Shown piece after piece: positions 20,340-32,329 of a DNA stretch of 64,000 bases. The notes under the pieces were generated by a model that searched no databases, had not been told where the DNA came from, and worked only from the letters and a program-made list of their open reading frames with translations. Source of the stretch: Escallonia rubra (lineage: Eukaryota > Streptophyta > Magnoliopsida > Escalloniales > Escalloniaceae). The stretch covers positions 147,446 through 211,445 of the forward strand of contig JAVXUO010002855.1 in the NCBI GenBank assembly GCA_033065855.1. Reading direction: 5' to 3'. The first letter of the stretch is position 1. Every line of letters starts with the position of its first letter. Made by a program: the position numbers and the translations under genes.

Positions 20340-22080
20340 AAGTCCCCTTTTTATAGAGGTTGAGATGGTGATGACACTAAGCGACACATGGCGCTTCATC
20401 AGAGTGACTCCTCAATGAGGGAGCCACAAATGCCGATACTCCATGGACTATTGGATCTCATATCACCCGACCTACCTCGCACAGCTTTGCTTTGCCTGTC
20501 TAGGAAGACTAGCTCACACTGCGCCGTCGTGGCAACAGAACCCTTGATCTAGCCATGACTTTTAAGCCTTGACTAAGTTCCTTAGGTTTACATCAATAGA
20601 CCCTGAGAACTTTGCAGCAGTGAGGAAGGCCCCATGCTCAACTGCTAGGCTGAGTGGGCATGATGCCCTAAAAAAACCTTATCCCGTCTTGGAGTATCCT
20701 GAGGTCATGGTCCTTAGGAGTGCCGGTGAAGAGCCCGCAGTGCTAGAGCACCTAGACTAGTCATGCAGACACCCTGGTGAAGATAATATCTCAGAGGAGT
20801 CGCATATCCCTAAAGTGAGTTCTTGTGTTGAGGCATTTGAAGCTTGCCAAGGTAGTGTCGTGGAGGAGTCGCTCACCCGACGGGCTGAGGTGATGTCTTG
20901 AAAGAGTCTCATACTCAACACCCCAAGGTAGTGTCCTGGGAGTCGCCTGCTCGACTGGCCGTGGTAGTGTCTTGGAGGAGTTGCCTATTTGGCAGGAAAC
21001 GAGTCGAGTCCTCATGCTATAGTACTTGGAGTTCGTTAGTGGAGATAGTGCCCCAATGACTCGTCTATCCTTATAATGAGTTCTTGTGTTGGATCACTCG
21101 AAGCATGCTAAGGTAACGTCCTAGAAGAGTTAACTACTCGACGGACTGAGGTAGTAAACTAGAGGAATCGTCTACCAAGCAAGAGGCGAGCCTTTATGCT
21201 AGAGCACTCAGAGCTCCCTAAGGTAGCGTCCAGAAAGAGTCGCCATCACAGAGGGATGCTACACACCTCGGCGAGTGGGTCGAAGCATGTTCCATGACCA
21301 AGGCAAGGTGCACATGGTGTGGTGAAAGGATGGACCGATACCAAAGGCGAGGCAGAGTGACATAGTGCTGGGGGTGCAACTGTATAAGGGGCATAACACA
21401 TCGGTGTGTCAAGATGTGTGCGGTGTCGGGGGCATGCTCCATAGAGACAATTGGGGGGGGGGTGCAGCCATCGAGTTCGTTTGGGAGTAAGTGACAGTGC
21501 ACGGGCGTGGCCGAGAGAAAAATGTTACACATGTAGAAGGAGGTGGCACTACGGCACGGTAAGGTGTCGCGACGCTCGGGCATGGTGATCGACGTTGTGC
21601 TGGGGATAAATGATACAGAGTCGATGTTCGAGCACAGCCGAGCATTGCGACGTTCGACTACAACAATGGGCTTCGTGGCGAAGGCACATATGTGGAGATG
21701 AAGCTCAGGCACAATCGGTGTTCTTGGTGCTCAGACGCGGCGAGAAAAGTCATGGAGCATGGAGCTCCCAAGGGTGAGGCAATGGAGCCCCCAAAAGAGG
21801 ATACATAAAGGGGATAGACAAGGGAGCCCTTAAAAGGGCAAGGAGAGGGAGCCCCCGATGGGGCAGCTTAGTTGACCCCCCATGAAGAGGAGCTCGGATC
21901 GATTCCGTATATGGAGGGGGCTTGCCGACCCTCTATGGGAAGAAGCTCGGGCAAGTCCCCAGTTGGGGGAGCTTGGGTTGACCCCTAAGGTGGAGCTCGG
22001 GTTGCTGATTCCAACGCTTAAAAGCTTTTTGGCTGATGCAGATGCGACACCAGATTAAGGGGTTTTGCTTCGGGTTGACT
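20340..22080 (-). repeat. Degenerate tandem-repeat array behind a TATA-like box (retroelement-like)
   Basis: 20,600-21,250 is a decayed array with recurring phrases such as CCTAAGGTAGTGTCCT, GGAGGAGTCGCC, GAGTTCTTGTGTTG and GCTAGAGCACTC. 21,250-22,080 is GC-richer with repeated GGGAGCCC / AGCTCGGGTTG words. On the minus strand a TATA-like CCTCTATAAAAAGGGG lies at 20,343-20,358, downstream of the array. The order array-TATA matches 54.3-55.6 kb, so this may be a sister copy of that element. No coding sequence recognised. Confidence 0.45.
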
Positions 22081-22639
22081 AGATTGGTATCGTTGAACTT
22101 TAACCATTGTTTGATGTCTTGCGAAAATGGCCCCCATGAAGGGTCAAAGGTGTGTAGCCAGGATGGGTTAAGAACAATTTGTTAAAATCCTTATGCTATA
22201 CATCGGAAGTTGATGTTACCAAAAAAAAAAAAAAAACCAAAAGGGGAATACATCAGCATCAGCCACCCTTGTTAATCCAATCGATGAAGAGTCCACCATA
22301 ACTCTTCAGTCCATTATAATTTACACAATCAATAACCAGCTTGCCACCAACCCAAATCTTTGGCAGAATTTGAATAACAAGCGGGAATGTGAGGCAGAGC
22401 AGGGAACTATACCACCATGACCGATGGTCATGTGCTTTATTTGGCTTGACATCTAGCTAAGTACCAGAAAGAGCATGGAGAAAGAGGGCAACGGTGACTC
22501 ATGAAGGGCGAATCTGATTAACTCTTTAATATTTGCAAGTGACGGTAGAAATCTTAAAAACAAGCAAATGGTATGGATTGACCAGATAAAATTCTAGATA
22601 AAAAACATTATTAACAGCAGTAAAACAGCTAAGTCAATG
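22081..22639. other. No gene recognised; poly-A run near 22,220
   Basis: A 15-base A run (about 22,220-22,236), otherwise unremarkable. Confidence 0.4.
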
Positions 22640-22862
22640 TTAGGAAGTTTTTCTATGTTTGTGGATTATTTAGAACCCCCTTAAATACAAAGAACCAAAC
22701 AATATTTAGTCAAATAGATGCCGATATGCATGATGTTTGTTATCCTCATTTCAAGTACATAAAAAATGTTACAAAGTTGTATGGAGCTGTTCTTAAATGA
22801 GACGAAATGACAAAATTCAAAACCCAAATTATATGCAATTCTAAGTTGTTATATTAATTAAA
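22640..22862. repeat. Dispersed repeat shared with 56,240-56,461
   Basis: About 220 bp aligns with the later region through blocks such as TACATAAAAAATRTTACAAAGTTG, ATATGCAATTCTAAGTTGT-like sequence and a common end TATTAATTAA. The element type is not known. Confidence 0.65.
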
Positions 22863-22869
22863 CCAAGCT

Positions 22870-23560
22870 ACATTATTGAAACTTACCAATTCAAAGATCA
22901 ACAAATTTCTTCCACCTAGCTTTCAACCATTCCTCCCTCTTTTAATCCCCACACTATTAAGAATAGAACAGATGGACTAAAAACACTTGACTAACCTACT
23001 TTATATTTCTAAAATTGAAAAATATCTTAAAGTGCTCTAGTGTCCTATGATTAACTCAAAGACACATCAATTAGGTTCCTAAAACTAAACCCAAAAAAAT
23101 ATATATTATAATAAATCCTAAAACATAAAATTTTTGCACCCACTACTAAAATCCGTCGCTAAAAGTACACTTTTTACACTTTAAAGTAAATGCTGCTGAA
23201 CCTTGGTTCCAGGCCTTAATTTCGCTAAAAGTACACTCTTTCTTAATAAGCCACAACCTTTAATTAACTGACATACATAATTCAACCAAAATTATATCCC
23301 GGCATAACCTTGGTTCCAGGCCTTAATTTGGTATTTGAAGTGTTAGAAGTGCTTAAAATTTATCCAAACATAACATTGGTTTCCAGGCTTTAACTTGGTA
23401 TTCTTTCCCACCCATAACATCAACGCTGCAACTCATGTGCATTTTGGAGTTGCAAATGAGAAAAGGTAAGCTCCTTTGGAGCTCGAGGACTTGCGGTCAT
23501 CAAACAACATACATCATAAAAAAGTTGGAGTGTAACCAGGGTTGTGCAACTCCATAAAAA
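22870..23560. repeat. Region with a thrice-repeated TTGGTTCCAGGC motif
   Basis: ACCTTGGTTCCAGGCCTTAATTT or a close variant appears near 23,203, 23,305 and 23,375. A CGTCGCTAAAAGTACACTTT phrase is also repeated in part. No gene. Confidence 0.45.
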
Positions 23561-23569
23561 ATGTTGTTA

Positions 23570-25060
23570 ACATTCGTCGGCATGGGCGGAACTATGTGGT
23601 GACAAGGAGGGCTGAAGAACCCCTTGAACTTTTGATTTTTTTTTCGGGAATTGCACCCCGTTCCCGAGATCCCGTTCCCTGAGACCCCGCACCAGTTGGC
23701 ACTCGGCAGTCACCTCTCTCTCTCTCTCTCTCCGTGACCTTGACCGCCGGCGACTATGACTGTTGACGGCTTGACGACGTCGACGAACTCTGCGACGAGG
23801 CGACGACCATGACCAGATCTGGAACTCCGCGACGAGGCGACGACTGTGACGATCTCCGACCAGATCCTGGAACTCCAAAACCAGATCTGACGCCGACCGG
23901 CGACCGCGACTGAAGGAAGGCTCAGCCGCTCAGGCGACGCCGCAACAAGGCTCTTCGACTGATAGTCTGCTACTGTGATCTCACAGTTGAAAGAAAGCAA
24001 AGGAAGGGAACTAAATGTATAATAGATGATATTATTCGGTTGTAAAGAAAGCATATGCAAGTGCGCCTTGAGCCTTTTCGAATGACAATCAGAACTATGT
24101 GATTTGATCCTTAAACAGTTAGTGGCATATGTGTTTTTGTGTTCTTCCCTCGATATTTAAATCCTTTTACCTTAGTCGTGTAGTTATAATTTATGTGAAA
24201 CTTTATGTGAGATTATTTGAGAATTGTTGTTATGAATTATAAGATATATATGTATATATTAACAGTCAAGGTTAAATCTATTAAGACAATAAAACATCAG
24301 TACAATATCCTAGTAAATTTTCTAAGAAACTTAAACCCAGAATGTAAATCTATTTAGCGTCATTCAAGGTAAATCTCAACTAAAGAAGTTAGCCAATTTG
24401 ACTGATACTTCGTGAACTGTAGAAGGTTGACCATGCATGATTTACTAAGAAATTGTTCGTTGACATGGTAAATTTCGACCAAAGAAGTTAGCCAATTTAA
24501 CTGAGAAAAATGTCCTCAAAACTATTGGGAACGAGACTATTATCAAGCGCTACCAATCTTCGGGGCCTCATCGAATATTAATTTAGTAATTTCGTTTGTG
24601 TTTGACTTGAAGTATAATTTGTATATTTTTTTTGTGTTGTACTTGTAAATAGTCTTTAATGACTCTCATGAAACTTAATAATACTTTTTGTATGCTTTTT
24701 AAGTGCACTTTGTTTTTAATATTATTTGAATAAATTTTTTTTGGTGAATTTGATATAATTTTTGCACCCCTGATTTTTTTTTCTAGTTTTGGCCCTGTTT
24801 GTGGTGAAAGAATTTACAAAAACGTCGATAATAATATTCAACAACTATTAGCGATTGCTTTGAAGAGCGTTAATCATGTTTAACAACTATTACCGGTCAT
24901 CAGAAAATCATTATAGACTCTTCCTACATTGCTGGTAGCACTAAAATTTGTTTGCACAATATAGAAACATCAAAATGGGGTCATATGCAATAACATCAAA
25001 GAGTTGGACTATGGCAGCAAAATGAGAGTTATACCGATGCTAGTTAAAACTTGCTGCCAC
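23570..25060. other. GC-rich GACGACG tract, then AT-rich DNA; no gene recognised
   Basis: 23,690-23,960 is rich in CGACGA words and a (CT)n run. A phrase GTAAATYTCRACYAAAGAAG is duplicated about 97 bp apart (24,369 and 24,466). Overlapping Arg/Ser-rich frames on the minus strand follow the GC-rich repeat. Confidence 0.4.
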
Positions 25061-25064
25061 TACT

Positions 25065-25391
25065 ATGTTCGCCCTAATGCTTTGGCGCCGCTCCTTTAAG
25101 AGACATGAGCTGCCTTTCTTCTACAAAAAAGCTTGGATGTCAACAAAGAACTATGAAAAGCGACCAGCAATTGGAGTAGGAGAAATGGGCCGATTTGGGT
25201 CCAGTGGCCGGCCCTTCACTATGCTCTGTCTGCGGTGTAAGCAAGCCGTAGGTGCACTCTCAGCAAGGAACTACAATCCGACCGTGATTTCTCTGTATAA
25301 TTTTGAGTGCTCCCACCTGAAGACACAGGTATGGCCGTCTTTGACCCTCTTCGTCAATTGTAGTTTCTTAATTTGTTCTTGGTGGTATTAA
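25065..25391 (+). other. Unidentified 108-codon frame
   Basis: An open frame with normal composition in its middle part (GRPFTMLCLRCKQAVGALSA, then RNYNPTVISLYNF) and a possible donor ACAG|GTATGG at about 25,329. It has a CLRC pair but no family I recognise. It may be a displaced exon of a host gene or chance. Confidence 0.25.
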
Positions 25392-25689
25392 TAGACTTAT
25401 ATAAGGTGATTATTTGTTAGACCCGTATAAAATTTGTTAAAAAAAATGTGAAAGAGCTTCCTCTGGGATTTATTCCTCCGGCTTATGCTTGCTCTCCCTT
25501 ATACCGTTCACGTTCAAAAACGTGGAGAAGAAAATTCTTACTTACGCTAACACATACAGTCTTTTTCGACATACCTGTGCAACGTGCATCCGAAAAATCT
25601 GTTTTTTCGAGCCTTTCATATTATTTTAAGATTAATTAAAGGTATTTCACATGGAAAATAAGAAAACCTGAAAGTTGACTCTAGATCAC

Positions 25690-25805
25690 CAACTATGTTA
25701 CATGGGCTCGGTGTCGGTGTCCCAAATCGGATATATGTCCTTGTTTTGGACTCGTCTGTTTTAAAAAATTTAGGATACGTGGACACCGTCCAAAAGTTGG
25801 ATACG
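25690..25805. repeat. Dispersed GTGTCCGACAC-rich repeat, copy 2
   Basis: TTACATGGGCTCGGTGTCGG, then GATACGTGGACACCGTCC and AAAGTTGGATACGGGTAC. It is close to the reverse complement of copy 1. Confidence 0.6.
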
Positions 25806-25810
25806 GGTAC

Positions 25811-26466
25811 TAACTATTATATTGCATTTATTGTAGTAATTACTAAACACGTCTATAATTAATTATTCATTACTACTGAAATATTCTGAGTAGAATGCTA
25901 GGAACGTAAGGTAGACCATCAGATATGTATTGCATAGGACTTTAGGCTAGAGGGTGGAGAAGTACCGTTGGTTCTTCCTCACTTGTTGTAACTTGTGAGC
26001 CAGTTTTCGATAATTCTGAGCAAAAGATCAACTCAGCCGGTGCTTTTTATCTTGAGCTGTACAATTTCATTCGGAAATAGCGAGGTTATATGATAGGGTG
26101 ATACTTCATACTATGTCAAGAATTGGATACTTTAAGTTGCTACAATACTAAGTTAGTTATATTGCTCCGTAGAATGGCATTTACTAGTTTCAAGTTTTCA
26201 ACTTCAAACTTGCTGAGCATTACCAAACTCAAATATTTTAATATTAGACATAAAATGATAGATTAGCAACTTACAAGTTCTTATTATACTCGAAATGCTT
26301 GGGGATATTTATATATTTAGAATTACAAATATTTAAGTGAACCATTAGAATTGAACACAAAAGATTATCAGTCATCACTTATCACACACGAAAGATGATA
26401 AAACTAGCTGTTAACTCTTTTTGCAGCAGCTTACTCCGTGTCGTCCCCTCTCTACTAGATATCCAT
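25811..26466. other. No gene recognised
   Basis: AT-rich with no open frame or terminal repeat. Confidence 0.4.
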
Positions 26467-26474
26467 ATCTTCAA

Positions 26475-27263
26475 GGGATAATTGCAAAAATACCCTTGTG
26501 GTTTGGGCTAGTTGCAAAAAGACCCCTGTTGTTATAAAAGTTGCAAAGGAACACATGAGGATGCAAAAGTGTTGCAACCGTTAAAAAAATCGTTCAAACT
26601 AACGGCATGTGGTGTTCACGCTCCTGAAGAGTGCGTTTGGTAGAGAATATTCTAACGAAATGACAAAAATGCCCTCTATTTCTTCCCTCTCCAAATCTTG
26701 ATTTTTTTTCCTACTCCAATCAACCAAACCCTAATCGCCGCCGCCTGCCTCCTCACAATTGCCGCCGCCACCTGCCTCCTCACAATCGCCGCCCCCGCCA
26801 CTTGCTCCACCTGGATCTATCCGCCAGTTTGTTTATGATCTACCCATCGGCAGTCTCGGTCGCTCTTTTCCTCCTTCGATTAGCTTTGGTCGGCCATAGC
26901 TTTGGCCATTTCTTCCATCCGTCTGCCGCCGTCTGTTTCCGTCCATAGCTTCGTCCCTTGCCGGTGACCCGCGTTCCCTCCCTTTCCCCTTCTCCCCCCT
27001 TCCCCTTCCATCCCGTCCCTTTCATGTTGCCTCACCCGCTTGCTCACACCGGCCCTAATTAGGACTTGGGCTTGTGGTGAAAAAGGACAATTTTTTCATT
27101 TGGACAATTTACAGGGGTATTTTGGACAAATTATTTATTTCGTAATAGAAACCGTGGGTTGCTACAGTTTTGCGACCACAGGTGTTCCTTTGCAACTTTT
27201 GTAACAGCAGGGGTCTTTTTGCAAATGGCCCAAACCACGAGGGTATTTTTTGCAATTATCCCC
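26475..27263. mobile_element. Non-autonomous TIR element with about 100-bp inverted ends
   Basis: The left end (GGGATAATTGCAAAAATACCC...) and the inverted right end (...GGGTATTTTTTGCAATTATCCC) pair over about 100 bp with mismatches. They include TTGCAAAAAGACCCCTGYTG and its complement and GTTGCAAAGGAACAC and its complement. ATCTTCAA flanks both sides (26,467-26,474 and 27,264-27,271); the adjoining base differs, so the duplication is 8 bp, or 9 bp with one mismatch. Long TIRs with such a duplication favour a Mutator-like element; hAT is the alternative. The interior is GC-rich (CGCCGCC words, TTCGATTAGC, CGTCTGCCGCCG) and unlike the ends, as in elements that carry captured gene 5' exons. No protein recognised. 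Confidence 0.75.
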
Positions 27264-27432
27264 ATCTTCAACTCCAAGTTCCTCTACTAGGACTGATTGT
27301 TTCTCTACATGTCGCCAAAAGTTACGACCTCAATTTTTGGTTTATTGAGCAATGGTTCTGCTAGCATAGTCAATGCGTCTCCATTGATATGGAACTTTCT
27401 CCACCTAGAAAAGATTGCAACCTTGTAAAATT

Positions 27433-29482
27433 TCAGTATACCCTAACAAACACTTGATCAATGTTCAGTAAACTATAGGAATAGAAGAATTTAAACAAAG
27501 AACTCATGGAGATCCCAATACTTCGTAGCTCGCTCAGTGTATGCCTTATTTTTCCTCGCCATAAGTCCAAGATTGCAATGAACAAACACCAGATCCTCAG
27601 CTCTGCTTGTTGCCAGTTTGTTTCTTTTGATCCTTTGAACCACAGATTCCGTGCTCCAATTTCTTTCGTAGCAGGACAATAATACGGGCTGTGCTTGCTG
27701 TGAAAGTAGCTTGAACGCCAAATGTCGCAGCATTGTGGAAGAACCATGATTAGCTCACCAAGATTATGGTTCTTCGTACATTCTTGCCCCGACATGTGCT
27801 CGGTTGATATAGCCAACCCACTAGAAAATGCACCATATTCGACCAATACTTTTCTAATGCTCTCTTGATTTTGGAAAATCTGCTTGAAGGTTTTCATCCT
27901 ATTCATTGAAACCTCTAGATCATTGAGAGGGGATAATCTCTCAGCTTCATTAGTTCCTCCTTAAAGCCACACTAGACTGTAGTAATTTGGACCCAAGGAA
28001 TATGCCTCACATTGCAAAGTAGTGTTACCTTTTTTCCAGCTACTCTCCAAAACACTGTGGATGGCATCAAGGGTATCTGATTTACATGTGATGATGCTAT
28101 CTCCTTCGTGGCGTGTTCAACGATTATACACAGCACCTTCTCAATCATCGTATACCACACACATTATATTTTGGATGTAGCATAGATGCATCAGTATGCA
28201 GCCCTTACCACGTCAATTAGTTGCTCTCTAAGCTGAAGAAAAACTCTAGCTTGTCCTTCAAAGTGTTGTTGTCAATGCATTGCTTCACTTCTTAAGCTTT
28301 AAGTTCTGTTGGGCTTTTTCCATCACCTCTGTAGGTCTTTCGACTTTCCATAACATTTTCTCTAGTGCTGGCTTAACATCTCTCAAACGTTTTGCTATGA
28401 CAATACTTCAAGCAAACCTTGTTTCAGCAACCTTTTGTCAACCCTACTATGAGTATCGATCGAAAATTGATAGTTCCATACTGTGCGTAGCAATATAGTT
28501 TCTTATGCTTTGGACATCATTAACTACCTCAGTTATCCACTTACATTCAAAATATTGATGTGATCACACATACCCTTCATTGCTAAATGCAAATTATGAA
28601 CAACACAGTGTGTCCAATAAATGCGAGGATGTGTCTCCTCAATCATTTACCCAACAGCTTTGAAGTGGCTCCCATTGTAGGTGATAATTTGAACTTTATT
28701 TTCTTCTCTAATCTCCTTTGTCACAGGGTAAACAATCTTGCTACATGTCTTTCATTTTCCCTAGTGTTGCTCGCGTCAACTGCACAATGAAACTTTGCTC
28801 CCGGGCATTTGCAGGCATCATCGTTATAAGTGTCCTCCTTTGTTTTCTCAGCCAACCATCAAATCATAGTAATGTTCCCTTCTTCTTCCACGTATCCTTT
28901 ACAGGTTGAAGCTTGCGAAATCTGTGATTTCACCTATGCAAGCAAAGTCGAGCGAAGTCCGTGGGATGGTGGATTAGGTAGCATTTGAGAGTTTTTTTTC
29001 AAAAGTAGCATTGAAGGACAAAGCGGAGGCCATAGAACATGCAGGCTGCTCTTTTGTCGGCAGTGTTGCTGTCTACCACGTTAAAAGCTTTCTCTGTAGG
29101 TCCATCGACATTGTTTTTTGTGCAGCAACAAATCTTTTTCATTGGGTAGTGTGAGGTAATCTTCCTGTTTTCTTGCTTCCGGTATAAGTAGATTCTTTCT
29201 TTTTTCATCGTCGTCGCGTTCTTTCTTTCTTGCCTTCATGATATCCACACTCAAGTTTTTGCAGGGAGTAAATCCACATAGTGAAATTGCCATAGGGTGG
29301 TCCTTCACCTTTGAGTATGGACTTGTCACTTTCTTGTTGCAGTAATTGCACATCCAATGTCTGTTGCCACCTTCACCAGTAACTTTCCCATGGTTCCATA
29401 GTGGTAATTCTTCAAAACCCCCAATTTGAGTCTGTGAGGGACACAAGACAAACCTTCCTTTACCCTGTCAGGATGAAGACAT
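27433..29482 (-). pseudogene. hAT transposase (copy 2), heavily broken
   Basis: A sister of the 5.8-8.1 kb gene on the opposite strand. The start ATG is at 29,482 (MSSS) with an in-frame TGA at 29,468-29,470. The BED region (PLWNHGKV, MCNYCNKKVTSPYSKVKDH) is readable from 29,446 to 29,081. The middle is fragmented (WYTMIEKVLCIIVEHA near 28,160). The C-terminal dimerisation block (SCYERNWSTESVVQRIKRNK then AEDLVFVHCN) is readable at 27,733-27,491 in one frame, after MNRMKTFKQIF...VEYGAFSSG in another. The N-terminal BED keeps more canonical spacing than copy 1. It has many frameshifts and stops and is certainly non-functional. Confidence 0.9.
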
Positions 29483-30948
29483 TATGTCTACCCTAGCCGA
29501 GAAACATTCCTCACCCTGGTTTTACTGTTCTTTCGCATCTCGCTCCTTTTCCTAGCCAGCAGTGTCGTTCTCTTGAGTATCCAAGCAACTATATTGTACC
29601 CATATTGAACACATAACCTCTTTTGGGAAGATGCGACCAAACATAACAAAGAATGAAAGCCAATACTACCGCCAATATGCGATTTGTTTATAATCTTGCT
29701 TTCCCCGGATCATAAGGTAAAATTGAAGCATTTTTATGCTCTACTCTTGGATGACTAAAGTTTGTAGTAAAGTACACGTCTCTCTCGGTTTTTCTTTGGT
29801 TGTGTGGAAGATGGATCTCAAAATGAATTGTGAAGAAAGCAAGAAAATACTGGTGTTATGTAGCTGCTATGATTTGGTCAAAGGCTTGGTTTCTCTTTCT
29901 TAAGTCCATTTATACTTTCGGGAACCCAGTCCATCTTGTTGACTTACACAACTCCTCTTTTATATTCTTCTAGAGTTCTAAATATTATGTGCTTTCTGTA
30001 GTTGTTTTATAGTTTGGAAGAGCCAAGTTACCATTGTCAACATTAAATTAAAGTGATACATGCCAAGTTCATTCAGAGGATCTTGGCAATGATTGCTTTC
30101 AGCTTAATCAAATAAGCAATTACGAAGAAGGAACACACTTGTCAACTACGTCACTCGTCCCTTAGAAAGAGACGCCTCCGGCTAAAACGGAAGTTCAGTT
30201 TTAATCTATTAAGTAATGGAATATCTCTAAGTCTTCCTCCTAATATCCTGGACTTTTGTTAGAAAAGTCGAAGATGTCTCTTTTTGGAGATGGATGGAGT
30301 ATATTCATAGGAACTCTGACGGTAACTTCTTTCTCAAGAATTCAGCATATAACACTACCACAAGCCATGATTCTTACTTCTTCACTAACGTCAGTAATGG
30401 AAGTCCAAAATGGGAAGCCTAAATGAGTTCCGTATCTAGCCAAGATACAACACTTATTTTGTTGTTAGGAATGCTAGGGTGGGGGTGAAGTGCGTAAGTA
30501 GCTAAGGTAGGATTCATAACCTCGTTGCACCCAAAAAAAAGTTTTTTATTTCAAGGCGCATTATTTTACTACTTTGAGAATTATTCAATTTAATTTCAAT
30601 TCTATTCTAGCAATTCTAGCTTACCATAAAATTCTCCCTGTTTCAAACTTTGAGTCCCTTCTGAAACCTTAGGGGCTATATGTTTATTGTTTTTGTTTTC
30701 TATTTTTGCAATAATGACAAAAAAGGTACCTTTTTCCGTGTACTTTTTTCATTTTTATTGTTCGTTCCAGATACAAATGTTGAAACACTATTGGAAAAGG
30801 TCAAAAAGACCCCAGGTTGTTTTCACTTTTTCTCAACACCCTTTAATCCAATGTCAGAGAAAATCCATTCCATATGCCCTTTTTACCCATTATCTCACAC
30901 CTTTGTGCACACCTCTGAGTATGGTGACATCCTTTATCAGAGCTCTCT
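29483..30948. other. No gene recognised
   Basis: Includes the presumed outer part of the hAT copy and unassigned AT-rich sequence up to the LTR remnant. No TIR fixed. Confidence 0.4.
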
Positions 30949-30979
30949 TGTAGCACCCTGGAATTTCTGGGGTGTTACA
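30949..30979 (+). mobile_element. Collapsed LTR remnant
   Basis: TGTAGCACCCTGGAATTTC resembles the start of a Gypsy LTR (compare TGTAATGCCCGGAATTT at 32,330). It is followed at once by GGGGTGTTACA, which looks like an LTR 3' end lying next to a primer site. The LTR body appears to be missing. Confidence 0.5.
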
Positions 30980-30981
30980 GT

Positions 30982-30993
30982 TGGTATCAGAGC
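30982..30993 (+). promoter_or_regulatory. tRNA-Met primer-binding site of an LTR retrotransposon
   Basis: TGGTATCAGAGC, two bases after an LTR end in CA. This is the usual Gypsy (Tekay/Del-like) arrangement. No gag-pol follows. Confidence 0.75.
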
Positions 30994-31339
30994 TTAGGCT
31001 TATCATTCTGTAGACTTTAGAAGTGTATACTTGGAATTTACGTGATTGACGAGAATACTAGGGACAAATCCTAATAATTTTTAGTTAGACGATAGGGTAG
31101 CTCAGATATATGAATTCGTATCGATGAAGGTATATTGATGACGTTTGCATCTTCTTTGTTTTACGATATGCTTACTACTAGTCACGATGAAATACTTCCA
31201 CGTACTTGTGGTAAAGATGGCCATTGTAGATAACCTGTTTCTGGATCTCTACTTTACGGAAACAATATTATCTCAGGTGCCATTATTCCTGAGTTCAGTG
31301 CATGAGCCTGGGGGCCAATATCACAAACACCTTTGGCAG

Positions 31340-31546
31340 GAGTCAAAGGATTACTGCTGAGCTTGTGTCAGGCTTAATGCAAGAGCTCATCGTGCTGAGG
31401 GATAAAGTGGCTGAAGTTGATGCAGTGAAGTCTCAACTAGACGAACCGAACTAGAAGAATTCAACAAAATGAAATCTATGATGGACGAGTTCGAGGCAAA
31501 TTTCATGCAAACGCAGAGTCAAGTTCAGAGGTCTTTAAACACTCAG
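31340..31546 (+). pseudogene. Coiled-coil exon remnant (transposon protein C-terminus?)
   Basis: One frame reads TAELVSGLMQELIVLRDKVA then EVDAVKSQLDE; after a one-base shift near 31,443 another reads LEEFNKMKSMMDEFEANFMQ then TQSQVQRSLNTQ up to a CAG|GTAACA donor at 31,546. Heptad spacing of Leu/Met suggests a coiled coil like the tails of Transposase_24-type CACTA proteins. Family assignment is tentative. Confidence 0.4.
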
Positions 31547-31587
31547 GTAACACACTTTCTATGCTTTGTCACACATTAACTCCTACA

Positions 31588-31675
31588 TCTCTCTCTCTCT
31601 CTCCCCCCCCCCCCCCCCCCCCTCGCACACACGCACATGCACCCCCACACCACATGCACACGCACACACACAGAT
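31588..31675. repeat. (CT)n(C)n(CA)n simple repeat
   Basis: A CT run, then about 20 C, then CACACGCACA-type dinucleotides. Confidence 0.9.
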
Positions 31676-32329
31676 TTGAATCAATTGCACTGGTGGAGTT
31701 CCATTGGTGTCAAACTTTCAATCTATTTGCAAATGAAGACTTTAGGTACTAAATTGTCTCTAAGTACTGCACAGAATCTTGTCTTACGTACCTTCTGGAT
31801 ATTACTTGACGTGTGTAACGCCAATTAATATGTTGAATACATCTCCTCGGTAAAATCATCATACCATTTGTCCTAATAGACGTTTCAATGGACATTTTAT
31901 GTTTTCTTTCAAGTTACTATCACTGCAAGGCTCTTCTTTTACTCTCCCTGGTTGTTAGACCTTAGAGTTTCATCATCAAGAAGAAATGAAATTGTGTGAA
32001 TGAGCCAAAGGAAGTAATGAACATACCCACCTGTAGTGACTTGGCAGTGATGAACATGCCTTTGTTGGCAGAATAAGCAAATTTTGGCCTTCCTGTTTGT
32101 CCAACAGTTAAATATTGAATACTCTTTTGCTCTTTTCATTACAAATAATTTGAACCTTGGAATTCTTCGAAGTGTTGAATTTTAGAGTTGATTGGGAATT
32201 TAATTAGTGATACATTTTATATAACTTAGATTTGAGAGCTGGATCAATGACAGAGCCAATGGGCTTTTGTTACTCAAAGATATGGCACTATTTGATGAGT
32301 GAGATGATGCTCTTTGTTATAAGGTTATT
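31676..32329. other. No gene recognised
   Basis: A 66-codon minus-strand frame (32,139-31,939) with Cys and His residues has no recognised family. Otherwise unassigned. Confidence 0.35.

Noticed and set aside
21218-21712. 164-codon minus-strand ORF rich in His, Pro and Cys
   Set aside because: No recognised domain, lies in a degenerate tandem region, and overlaps a second frame of similar length.
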